Of a DNA stretch of 15,609 bases, positions 1 to 5,779 are shown in pieces. Positions within the stretch are counted from its first letter, which is position 1, and each line of letters opens with the position of its first letter. The stretch is from Clostridiales bacterium (lineage in GTDB: Bacteria > Bacillota_A > Clostridia > Christensenellales > Christensenellaceae). Location: positions 1 through 15,609 of the forward strand of contig QANA01000070.1 in the NCBI GenBank assembly GCA_003149735.1. Reading direction: 5' to 3'. The translations under genes and the position numbers were made by a program. Under the pieces are notes generated by a model. The model was given only the letters and a program-made list of their open reading frames with translations, did no database searches and was not told where the DNA came from.

Positions 1-56
1 AGAGCGCTACGTTGACATCGTAGAGGTCGTTGGTTCGAGCCCAATTAATCCCACCA
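1..56 (+). tRNA. tRNA-Val(GAC), 5' truncated by window edge
   Basis: The 3' two thirds of a tRNA is present. The anticodon stem CTACG/CGTAG (8-12 and 20-24) encloses the 7-nt loop TTGACAT, which gives anticodon GAC and decodes GUC/GUU valine. The T arm is GTTGG-TTCGAGC-CCAAT. The 3' acceptor strand TAATCCC is followed by discriminator A and an encoded CCA ending at 56. The 5' acceptor strand and most of the D arm lie left of the window. The 6S-type RNA starts only 2 nt after the CCA, so the two may be cotranscribed and separated by processing. Confidence 0.93.
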
Positions 57-58
57 AA

Positions 59-230
59 CCTGGGGTGCTGGTTATGTCCTGATTTTAGACCCACAATTTG
101 TAAAAGGGTTTTCGTGTCTTGATAAGCCGGGTATGCAGGCCCATTGCGAGTGGGAAGCGCAAAGGCTCAAGTAGATTACCCACCTGCCGGGAGGCGGGTT
201 ACAAAACGGGGCAGACGACATTCCTGGGGA
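59..230 (+). ncRNA. ssrS: 6S RNA (global regulator of RNA polymerase)
   Basis: 6S RNA mimics an open promoter and binds the housekeeping RNA polymerase holoenzyme in stationary phase. The fold fits. A closing stem pairs 59-67 with 219-227 (one mismatch), and a second stem pairs 76-81 with 207-212. Next comes a large internal bubble, then an apical arm where CTTGA (118-122) pairs with TCAAG (167-171). The 3' side of the bubble carries a local hairpin (178-185 with 192-199) followed directly by GTTACA. This resembles the hairpin plus GGGUUACA element of Escherichia coli 6S RNA. The segment between two tRNAs has no coding potential. Ends are approximate; a short T run at 234-238 may mark the true 3' end. 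SRP RNA and tmRNA were considered but their hallmark sequences are absent. Confidence 0.75.
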
Positions 231-244
231 TCGTTTTTCAATTG

Positions 245-250
245 TATAAT
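245..250 (+). promoter_or_regulatory. TATAAT -10-like box before tRNA-Gln
   Basis: A perfect TATAAT lies 8 nt upstream of the tRNA-Gln 5' end, so transcription could start almost at the mature end. No good -35 is seen 16-18 nt upstream, where the sequence is the 3' closing stem of the 6S RNA. It may be fortuitous if tRNA-Val, 6S RNA and tRNA-Gln form one transcript. Confidence 0.35.
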
Positions 251-258
251 ATAAAGAT

Positions 259-332
259 AGCCGAATAGTGTAACGGTAACACCTACGACTCTGACTCGTA
301 TTTTCTAGGTTCGAATCCTAGTTCGGCTGCCA
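259..332 (+). tRNA. tRNA-Gln(CTG)
   Basis: A complete cloverleaf of 74 nt including encoded CCA. The acceptor stem is AGCCGAA/TTCGGCT, and the D arm is GTGT-AACGGTA-ACAC. The anticodon arm TACGA-CTCTGAC-TCGTA gives anticodon CTG, which reads CAG glutamine. The T arm is CTAGG-TTCGAAT-CCTAG, the discriminator is G329, and CCA is 330-332. It is followed 3 nt later by an intrinsic terminator. Confidence 0.96.
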
Positions 333-335
333 AGG

Positions 336-366
336 ATGGAGCAAGCTGAGCTTTGCTCCATTTTTA
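336..366 (+). terminator. Intrinsic terminator of tRNA-Gln
   Basis: The stem ATGGAGCAA/TTGCTCCAT (336-344 with 352-360) is followed by TTTTTATT. It closes the tRNA/6S block. Confidence 0.9.
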
Positions 367-470
367 TTATAAAAATGATGTAATTGAAACAAGAAAGAAA
401 ATGGAAAGTATTCATTTTCCGAGCGGAGGCAAGTAATTTGCCAAAATAAAAAGGACGGAGGGAATGCAGC

Positions 471-1400
471 ATGCTAAAAGAACGGCTGGAGAAACAGAAA
501 GTCTTGGTATTGGATGGTGCTTTGGCAACGGAATTGGAAGCCCGCGGATGCGATATCAATGATGCCTTGTGGTCGGCCAAGGTGTTGATGGAGCAACCGG
601 AATTAATTCGACAAGTTCACTATGATTATTATGCGGCAGGTGCGGATATTGGTATTTCTGCCAGTTATCAGGCGACGATCCCGGGTTTTATGCGGCGAGG
701 ATGCAGTGAAGCGCAAGCAAGACAATTGATTCGAAGTTCTGTACAATTATTGAAGGAAGCTGCCGAGGATTATTGGGAGCAACAGGGAAAGCAAATGGGC
801 AAAATGCCACCTATCGTTGCTGCTTCCGTAGGCCCTTATGGAGCTTATCTGGCAGACGGTTCAGAATATCGGGGCAATTATAGCTGCTCGGAACAAGAAT
901 TGATTGATTTCCATCGGGAAAGAATGCAGCTGTTGGAAGAAGCAGGGGCAGATCTGTTTGCTTGCGAAACGATTCCCAGTTTGCGGGAAGCGCGGGCAAT
1001 TTTGCAGGCTATGGAGCAACGGAAGCTGACCTGCTGGATGAGTTTCAGCTGTCGGGATGCACAGCATATCTGTGAAGGGACTCCGATTGCCGAATGTGCA
1101 GAATTTCTGCAGGAGCAGGATCGGGTAGAGGCAATCGGCATTAACTGCACGGCTCCGGAATGGATTGAAGGATTGATTCGGGAAGTTCGCCGTGTATCTG
1201 ATAAACCGATTATTGTTTACGGGAACAGTGGAGAAATATACGATCCCCAGGCAAAGGTATGGAAAGGGGCTCCCTGCGGGATGGCCTATTCAGCCTGGGC
1301 GCCTCGCTGGTATGCCGCAGGCGCAAATATTATCGGTGGGTGCTGTCGTACCGGCCCGGCAGATATTTCGCAGATTAGAGCTTGGCGAGATTCGCTATGA
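471..1400 (+). CDS. mmuM: Homocysteine S-methyltransferase (MmuM-like)
   Basis: A cytoplasmic zinc enzyme that transfers a methyl group from S-methylmethionine or S-adenosylmethionine to homocysteine, giving methionine. The 309-aa length is typical. It opens with the strand motif VLDGALATELEARG (residues 13-26) seen in this family. The three zinc-ligand cysteines are present: C226 in GINCT, and C291/C292 in GGCC near the C-terminus. CETIPSLREA (165-174) matches a conserved loop of the fold. The start is fixed by GGAGGG (457-462), 8 nt before ATG. The 100-nt leader has two small hairpins (397-419 and 429-443) but no riboswitch I recognise. The gene stands alone, flanked by terminators on both sides. 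Specificity for S-methylmethionine rather than another methyl donor is inferred from the family. Confidence 0.93.
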   Translation: MLKERLEKQKVLVLDGALATELEARGCDINDALWSAKVLMEQPELIRQVHYDYYAAGADIGISASYQATIPGFMRRGCSEAQARQLIRSSVQLLKEAAEDYWEQQGKQMGKMPPIVAASVGPYGAYLADGSEYRGNYSCSEQELIDFHRERMQLLEEAGADLFACETIPSLREARAILQAMEQRKLTCWMSFSCRDAQHICEGTPIAECAEFLQEQDRVEAIGINCTAPEWIEGLIREVRRVSDKPIIVYGNSGEIYDPQAKVWKGAPCGMAYSAWAPRWYAAGANIIGGCCRTGPADISQIRAWRDSL

Positions 1401-1441
1401 TGAAAAGAGAATCACGCTTATAAGATGATGCATGTAAACAC

Positions 1442-1480
1442 AAATTCTCCGTATGATATGATCATATGGAGAATTTTCTT
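1442..1480 (+). terminator. Intrinsic terminator after mmuM
   Basis: A long hairpin: AAATTCTCC (1442-1450) pairs with GGAGAATTT (1468-1476), and the inner TATGAT/ATCATA pairing leaves a 3-nt loop. TTTTCTTCT follows. It lies between convergent genes; the minus-strand side is less T-rich, so it mainly serves mmuM. Confidence 0.87.
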
Positions 1481-1527
1481 CTATTAACGAAAAATGAAAT
1501 ATAATGCGCAGTTCAGTAAAACGGAAG

Positions 1528-2484
1528 TTATCGTGTTGAAATCACTTTTTCGATAAACGACTCAACACAATCTGAAACCTGATGATAATTCGACCAATAT
1601 AAATAGTGCTCTGATGTTTCAATCGTCCTTTGTTCGCTGTTTTCAGACCATGCAGCCAACTGAATTTGCACTTTATTCCATGCAGTTCCGTTGTCAGAAG
1701 AAAGGACAAGAATCGGGATTTCTCCTAATGAAGGGCCGTTTAAAACGGCTGCCGCATTTTCATTCATCAGACGAATGGTATGCATCGAAGCGGCATTGCC
1801 GGCAAATCGATAGAACATTGCTTTATCGATATCCTTAGCAACTTGTGGGAGGTTTCTGTTTCTGCTGTTTTCACCGTATACCGGTAAAAAGCATCCCAAC
1901 TCACCCATCAATCGATTCAATCCGATGATCCTGAAAAAGGCGGTTCCTCTATTTATGATTGCCGCCTGCAATTCGGAATCTGTGCTATAGAATTCCGGAC
2001 TTCCGCAATCCAAAAATATAATTCCCCTCACTTTTTTAGGATTTGTTTGTGCGTATCGAATGGCCTCAAGAGAACCGAGCGAATGGCAAATAAGGATAAT
2101 CGGTTTGTCCGGCACAACCGTATCAATTAATAGGGAAAGCTCATTTGTCATTTGGTCGATTGACCGCACAGCTTCGGTGTTTGAACTCCATCCGCTACCA
2201 GCATGGTCAAATGAGATAGTCTGCCCTTTGGAGGAAAGCATATTTTGAAGAGCATAGAAATCGGTATAGGCGCATGGCGTCCCCGAACCGGTAATAAAAA
2301 CAAACGCTGTTTCACCGGAACCTTTGGAATAATAATGTGCATGATAAGTCTCTACGTCTACATAAGCTCCAACTGCATTATATTTGCTTTTTTCAATCTG
2401 TGTCATAACAGATTGCCAGATGATCCCTGCCGACAGGCATAGGATGAATAGAATGGAAAAAACTAATTTTTTATCTCTTTTCAT
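1528..2484 (-). CDS. Membrane-anchored alpha/beta hydrolase
   Basis: A 318-aa protein with a basic N-terminus and one hydrophobic segment (about residues 7-25). This looks like an uncleaved signal anchor that places the enzyme outside the membrane. The alpha/beta hydrolase fold is recognised from the oxyanion region FITGSGTP (63-70), the loop FDHAGSGWS (92-100), the nucleophile elbow CHSLGS with S135, and the likely catalytic H293 in SEHYLYW. D264 (SSDNG) is a candidate acid. The elbow has Cys where the usual GxSxG has its first Gly. Substrate is unknown. A purine-rich AAGGA lies about 26 nt upstream of ATG with a 7-bp hairpin between. No terminator separates it from the chromate transporter genes 110 nt upstream, so it may be the third gene of that operon. 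Confidence 0.85.
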   Translation of the reverse strand: MKRDKKLVFSILFILCLSAGIIWQSVMTQIEKSKYNAVGAYVDVETYHAHYYSKGSGETAFVFITGSGTPCAYTDFYALQNMLSSKGQTISFDHAGSGWSSNTEAVRSIDQMTNELSLLIDTVVPDKPIILICHSLGSLEAIRYAQTNPKKVRGIIFLDCGSPEFYSTDSELQAAIINRGTAFFRIIGLNRLMGELGCFLPVYGENSRNRNLPQVAKDIDKAMFYRFAGNAASMHTIRLMNENAAAVLNGPSLGEIPILVLSSDNGTAWNKVQIQLAAWSENSEQRTIETSEHYLYWSNYHQVSDCVESFIEKVISTR

Positions 2485-2594
2485 TTAGATTGCTATTCTA
2501 AATTTATTTTCCTTTTTATCAGTAGATATGAACCTGCCATGCCCCACAGGAAAATATACATCGGGAGACTTAGACCTTATCGGATATATTTACA

Positions 2595-3158
2595 TTATAG
2601 AAAAGGATAGACGCAAAGACCGATGACACCGGCTCCCAACATGACCAATAACGGATTAAAATCCCATTTTCGCAGAATAAAGAATCCGAGGATAAATAAA
2701 CCGACTGCGAGGAAGTCGATATCGGAAAGAGCGGATGGGAGCGCATGGTTTCCAAAAAAGGCCGTTGTTAGCAATGTGAGTGCGGTAGTGGCAATAAGAG
2801 CAACAACCATAGCGCGCAGCCCGGAAAGAGCACCGGTAATGATTGGCAGAGAGCGGTATTTATAATAAAGCTTTGCCATTAGCAATGCAATAATGCAGGA
2901 TGGCAGGATACATCCGAATGTCGCTGCCAATGCACCGCCAACACCGGCCATTTTAGTGCCTACAAAAGTGGCGGCATTGATGGCTATGGGCCCAGGCGTC
3001 AACTCGTCAATAGTGATAATATCAGTAAATTCTGCCAGTGTCATCCAATGGCGCACATCTATAACCTGTTTTTCCACCAAAGGCATGGCGGCATAACCGC
3101 CGCCGAAGCTAAGCAAACCGATTTGCAAAAAACTGAAAAACAATTCAAGATAGATCAT
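2595..3158 (-). CDS. chrA: Chromate transporter half, second subunit
   Basis: A 187-aa, very hydrophobic CHR-family protein with about six membrane segments. It has the family signatures FGGGYAAMP (18-26) and ELTPGP (52-57), followed by a glycine-rich stretch GVGGALAATFG. It is half the size of classical two-domain ChrA, so it belongs to the short-chain type that works as a pair. The ATG at 3158 is chosen over an upstream in-frame start because GGAGG precedes it at good spacing and the protein starts at the family N-terminus. It overlaps the end of the partner gene by 14 nt, which implies translational coupling. The substrate could be chromate or another oxyanion; no chrB-like regulator is nearby. 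Confidence 0.88.
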   Translation of the reverse strand: MIYLELFFSFLQIGLLSFGGGYAAMPLVEKQVIDVRHWMTLAEFTDIITIDELTPGPIAINAATFVGTKMAGVGGALAATFGCILPSCIIALLMAKLYYKYRSLPIITGALSGLRAMVVALIATTALTLLTTAFFGNHALPSALSDIDFLAVGLFILGFFILRKWDFNPLLVMLGAGVIGLCVYPFL

Positions 3159-3750
3159 GGGGTTCCTCCGGTGAGTCTGAAACGGGTGCAGTCTGATGAG
3201 ACTTTTTTTGCAAAAGAAGTGTTTTTCCGATGCCGGCACCGGCACAACACAAGGCAATCCAGAAAACGTTGATTTCTGTAAGCAGATTCAGCAGGAAAGC
3301 GCCGAGCATTAATAGGTTGCTGAGCCAACTTTTTTGTTTGAAAACACCACAGAAAAGATCGACGACGACGTTGCAGATCAAAGCAGCAACACCTGCCTGC
3401 ATACCTTTGAGAAAATAGCGGACGTAAAGATTACTGCAAAAGGCTTGATAACATACGGCAACGACAGACATGATAATGAGCGGCGGCATTATGGTTCCCA
3501 ACATGGTGAGCAGTGCACCGCCTAAACCACCAATGCGATAACCTACCAAAATGGAAGCATTGACTGCGACTGGCCCGGGTGTAGATTGAGCGATGGAGGT
3601 GAGATCCAGCATTTCCTCTTCCTCCAACCAGTGAAGTTGATCAACAAACTTCTTGCGCATCATGGAAACGATGACGTAACCGCCGGAAGTCAATGCGCTG
3701 ATGGCAAAGGTGGAGGAAAAAAGAATCCAATATTTATTTGCTTTATTCAT
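3145..3750 (-). CDS. chrA: Chromate transporter half, first subunit
   Basis: A 201-aa CHR-family membrane protein, partner of the downstream gene. It has SGGY near residue 22 (the position of the FGG motif), QSTPGP at 55-60 and IGGLGGALLTMLG at 73-85. The hydrophilic C-terminal tail (about 181-201) is unusual for a short CHR protein and its coding end contains the start of the next gene. AAGGAG sits 6-8 nt before the chosen ATG; an in-frame extension upstream to 3984 lacks similarity and would run through the promoter. In short-chain CHR pairs the two halves are thought to assemble with opposite membrane topology. Confidence 0.87.
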   Translation of the reverse strand: MNKANKYWILFSSTFAISALTSGGYVIVSMMRKKFVDQLHWLEEEEMLDLTSIAQSTPGPVAVNASILVGYRIGGLGGALLTMLGTIMPPLIIMSVVAVCYQAFCSNLYVRYFLKGMQAGVAALICNVVVDLFCGVFKQKSWLSNLLMLGAFLLNLLTEINVFWIALCCAGAGIGKTLLLQKKSHQTAPVSDSPEEPHDLS

Positions 3751-3777
3751 GGAAGACTCCTTGCATAAGATAACTAC

Positions 3778-3806
3778 AGTATAGCATGCGGCCGATGATA
3801 AGTAAA
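3778..3806 (-). promoter_or_regulatory. Promoter of the chromate transporter operon
   Basis: On the minus strand, TTTACT (3801-3806) and TATACT (3778-3783) are separated by exactly 17 bp. Transcription would start about 20 nt before the first ATG at 3750. Confidence 0.7.
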
Positions 3807-3880
3807 ACGAACACCTGGAAAAGAAAACAGGCAGGCAAAAGGTGCGGTAAACGAGAGATATAAAATAAGGAAGTGAGAAC

Positions 3881-3988
3881 ATGGAAGAAATGAGAGCAAC
3901 GGAAATCCTAAGATTGATTGAGTGGCTAAAGGCACAAGGCTTCACGAGTGAGCAAATAGTCGAGTGTATAGAATACATACACAAATAA
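3881..3988 (+). CDS. 35-aa small protein of unknown function
   Basis: ATG is preceded by a good Shine-Dalgarno (AAGGAAGTGAG, 3868-3877). The 35 residues look like two amphipathic helices around a GFTSEQI turn: MEEMRATEILRLIEWLKAQ, then EQIVECIEYIHK. It is acidic and has no membrane segment, so it does not resemble the hydrophobic toxins of type I systems. It is rich in ATA, CTA and AGA codons, unlike the chromosomal neighbours, as is the XRE gene 128 nt downstream. This suggests shared foreign origin. The stop codon touches the 3' end of an antisense RNA. I do not recognise the family; similar small proteins are often seen beside XRE regulators in prophage or conjugative-element relics (recollection, unverified). 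Confidence 0.6.
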   Translation: MEEMRATEILRLIEWLKAQGFTSEQIVECIEYIHK

Positions 3989-4022
3989 AAAAAGGTAGCG
4001 ACCCGGCAAGGAAAACGCTACC
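3987..4022 (-). terminator. Intrinsic terminator of the antisense RNA
   Basis: Read on the minus strand, GGTAGCG/CGCTACC (4016-4022 with 3994-4000) is followed by seven Ts (3993-3987). On the plus strand the same hairpin has no T run, so it acts only leftward. Confidence 0.85.
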
Positions 4023-4064
4023 CACACCGCAACAACGGCGAGCTGAGAGCCTTACCTCAGCCGC
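3987..4064 (-). ncRNA. Predicted small antisense RNA of about 78 nt
   Basis: No minus-strand gene exists here, yet a near-consensus promoter (4070-4098) and an intrinsic terminator (3987-4022) bracket this segment. The transcript would open with a 10-bp hairpin (4037-4047 with 4056-4065, one bulged A) and end with the terminator stem. It is complementary to the stop codon and 3' region of the 35-aa ORF transcript, and to the leader of the XRE gene if both are cotranscribed. The layout recalls antisense RNAs that overlap the 3' end of their target, such as txpA/RatA. Function is inferred; only the signals are seen. Confidence 0.6.
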
Positions 4065-4086
4065 CCTACATTATAACAGGTAAGGC
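4037..4086 (+). other. Predicted pseudoknot or dyad between small ORF and XRE gene
   Basis: A hairpin pairs 4037-4040 with 4062-4065 and 4042-4047 with 4056-4061. Its loop lies within GCCTTACC (4049-4056), which is the exact complement of GGTAAGGC (4079-4086). In RNA this forms an H-type pseudoknot ahead of the XRE ribosome binding site. In DNA the same 8-bp inverted repeat flanks the -10 box of the antisense promoter and could be an operator. Confidence 0.5.
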
Positions 4087-4098
4087 GAAAAAAGTCAA
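4070..4098 (-). promoter_or_regulatory. Near-consensus promoter of the antisense RNA
   Basis: Minus strand TTGACT (4093-4098), a 17-bp spacer, then TATAAT (4070-4075) with the extended -10 element TGT just before it. Start is expected near 4064. It lies in the leader of the XRE gene, so both strands are potentially transcribed here. Confidence 0.8.
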
Positions 4099-4116
4099 TT
4101 ACGAGGTAAACACAAT

Positions 4117-4314
4117 ATGAACCTATTACAACAACGACGAATAGAGAGCGAAATGAGCCAGGCACAGCTCGCAGACAAGGTCGGAATAAGTGTTCGCACG
4201 CTACAGGCATTTGAGAGTGGCGCAAGACCGTTGGAAAAGGCTCAGGTGCGTACCGTGATAAAACTGGCAGACGCGCTTGGGTGTAGTGTATACGATCTCG
4301 TAAAATGCGAATAA
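4117..4314 (+). CDS. XRE-family HTH transcriptional regulator
   Basis: A 65-aa single-domain DNA-binding protein of the Cro/C1 type, probably dimeric. The helix-turn-helix is seen as MSQAQLADKVGIS (14-26) followed by the recognition helix VRTLQAFESG (27-36), then a hydrophobic core helix TVIKLADALGC (45-55). There is no extra effector or toxin domain. GAGG (4103-4106) lies 10 nt before ATG. The antisense-RNA promoter sits within 50 bp upstream, making autoregulation or control of that promoter plausible. Codon use (CTA, CGA, ATA) differs from flanking genes and suggests acquisition with the 35-aa ORF. A strong terminator follows. Confidence 0.9.
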   Translation: MNLLQQRRIESEMSQAQLADKVGISVRTLQAFESGARPLEKAQVRTVIKLADALGCSVYDLVKCE

Positions 4315-4370
4315 TTATACAACACCGACGCACGACTGAAACCGCACCATTTTAGGGTATTTATTTTTTT

Positions 4371-4409
4371 AAGTGTAACGACACAGTATAGCGTCGTTAC
4401 ACTTTTTTT
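4371..4409 (+). terminator. Intrinsic terminator after XRE gene
   Basis: A perfect 12-bp stem, AAGTGTAACGAC/GTCGTTACACTT (4371-4382 with 4393-4404), with a 10-nt loop and a T run to 4409. Confidence 0.92.
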
Positions 4410-4422
4410 GCGTGTCGTTACA
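4374..4422. repeat. Three copies of GTCGTTACA (two direct, one inverted)
   Basis: The 9-mer TGTAACGAC (4374-4382, inverted) and GTCGTTACA (4393-4401) form the terminator stem. A third, direct copy lies at 4414-4422, just beyond the T run. The rest of 4410-4582 holds a short TTTAGCG tandem, an A/T-rich promoter region and a 7-bp inverted repeat (4445-4451 with 4471-4477), but no gene. Confidence 0.6.
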
Positions 4423-4505
4423 TATTTTAGCGATTTAGCGCGTTGAAAGAAAGATTCATATAAAACAAAGAGTTCTTTCATTGTAGAACGGAAAAAATTC
4501 TGATA

Positions 4506-4514
4506 TGATATAAT
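4506..4514 (+). promoter_or_regulatory. Extended -10 promoter of the oxoamine synthase operon
   Basis: TGATATAAT, a perfect TATAAT (4509-4514) with an extended TG at 4506-4507. There is no clear -35 at 17 bp. It lies about 70 nt before the start codon. Confidence 0.55.
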
Positions 4515-4582
4515 ATATAATTATGCTTTGCATAACAAATTTGTATTTATTATTTTTATTTATCTGTATGGAGGAATTATTT

Positions 4583-5779
4583 ATGGATCTTTTTGCAAAA
4601 ATGGATATTCCGTTGTTGGATCAGGTACGCGCGGCCGATATCTACCCTTATTTTCATCAGTTGCAATCCCGTCAGGGAGCAGAAGTGATCATGGAAGGCA
4701 AACGCCGCATTATGCTGGGCTCTAACAACTATTTGGGGCTGACGACAAACGAACGCGTCATTGAGGCGGGAATTAAGGCACTGGAAAAGTACGGGACAGG
4801 TTGCTCGGGCTCGCGCTTTTTGAATGGCACGCTGGATATGCATGTACAATTGGAAGCAGAATTGGCTGAATTTGTCGGAATGGAAGATGCGGTGACTTTT
4901 TCAACCGGTTTTCAATCCAATTTGGGTATCATCAGTGCAGTAGTGGGGAGAAACGATTATGTTATCTGCGACCGTGAAAATCATGCCAGCATTTATGATG
5001 GCTGCCGCCTTTCTTATGGCAAGATGCTGAGGTACAGACATAATGATATGCAGGATCTGGAAAAGCAGCTGCAGAGAGTACCACAGACGGCGGGAATTCT
5101 GATCGTGACAGACGGTGTCTTCAGCATGGGCGGCGATATTGCCAATTTGCCGGAGATTGTGCGCCTGGCCAAAGCTTATGGAGCAAAGGTCATGGTGGAT
5201 GATGCGCATGGATTGGGTGTAATTGGCAATGGCGGTAGAGGAACAGCCGACTATTTTGGCTTGACCGATCAGGTAGATATTATTATGAGCACTTTTAGTA
5301 AGTCTCTGGCCAGTCTGGGTGGCTTTATGGCTTCCAGCAAGCGGGTGGCGGAGTATGTACGCCATAGCTCCCGTCCCTTTATTTTCAGCGCATCGATTCC
5401 GCCGGCAAACTGTGCGACAGCTTTGGAAGCGCTGCATGTGCTGAAGGAGAGCCCGGAATTGGTGACTCGTTTGGCCGATTTATCCCTGTATATGCGAGAG
5501 GGCCTGAAAAAGCGCGGTATTTCTATGCGTGAAAGCCAGACGCCACTGCCCACACCTTGTGCAACGCCGATTATCCCCATCTATACCTATGAGCCGATGG
5601 AAACGTTCCATACTGCAAAACGCCTGTATGATGAGGGAGTTTATGTAAATAACGTGCTGCCGCCGGCTACGCCTGAGCATGAGTGCTTGCTGCGTACCAG
5701 CTATATGGCAACGCATACCGAAGCGCTTCTGGATGAAGCACTTGATATTATTGAACGGGTGCTGAAAGAAGATGCATGA
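4583..5779 (+). CDS. Alpha-oxoamine synthase, serine palmitoyltransferase-like
   Basis: A 398-aa PLP enzyme of the family that condenses an amino acid with an acyl thioester: serine palmitoyltransferase (SPT), KAPA synthase (BioF) and KBL. Visible features are GSNNYLGL (46-53), H134 in ENHAS that stacks on PLP, D206 and H209 in DDAHG, the PLP lysine K240 in TFSKSLASLGGF, and R371 near the C-terminus. Long stretches such as GSRFLNGTLD and NLPEIVRL recall the SPT of Bacteroides more than BioF (from memory). GGAGG precedes the ATG at 4583; an upstream in-frame ATG (4523) adds a hydrophobic tail without a ribosome site and is rejected. The stop overlaps the start of the SDR gene by 8 nt. No biotin genes or threonine dehydrogenase are nearby, arguing against BioF and KBL. 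The substrate remains inferred. Confidence 0.85.
   Translation: MDLFAKMDIPLLDQVRAADIYPYFHQLQSRQGAEVIMEGKRRIMLGSNNYLGLTTNERVIEAGIKALEKYGTGCSGSRFLNGTLDMHVQLEAELAEFVGMEDAVTFSTGFQSNLGIISAVVGRNDYVICDRENHASIYDGCRLSYGKMLRYRHNDMQDLEKQLQRVPQTAGILIVTDGVFSMGGDIANLPEIVRLAKAYGAKVMVDDAHGLGVIGNGGRGTADYFGLTDQVDIIMSTFSKSLASLGGFMASSKRVAEYVRHSSRPFIFSASIPPANCATALEALHVLKESPELVTRLADLSLYMREGLKKRGISMRESQTPLPTPCATPIIPIYTYEPMETFHTAKRLYDEGVYVNNVLPPATPEHECLLRTSYMATHTEALLDEALDIIERVLKEDA

Noticed and set aside
3751..3984. N-terminal extension of the first chromate transporter gene
   Set aside because: The extension crosses the operon promoter and the 35-aa ORF, while a good ribosome site precedes the internal ATG at 3750.
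3994..4022. GGTAGCG hairpin as a plus-strand terminator after the 35-aa ORF
   Set aside because: No T run follows on the plus strand; the T7 tract is only on the minus strand.
4901..5437. 178-codon minus-strand ORF inside the oxoamine synthase gene
   Set aside because: It is antisense to a clearly conserved enzyme, with no ribosome site and no recognisable domain; a shadow of the real frame.
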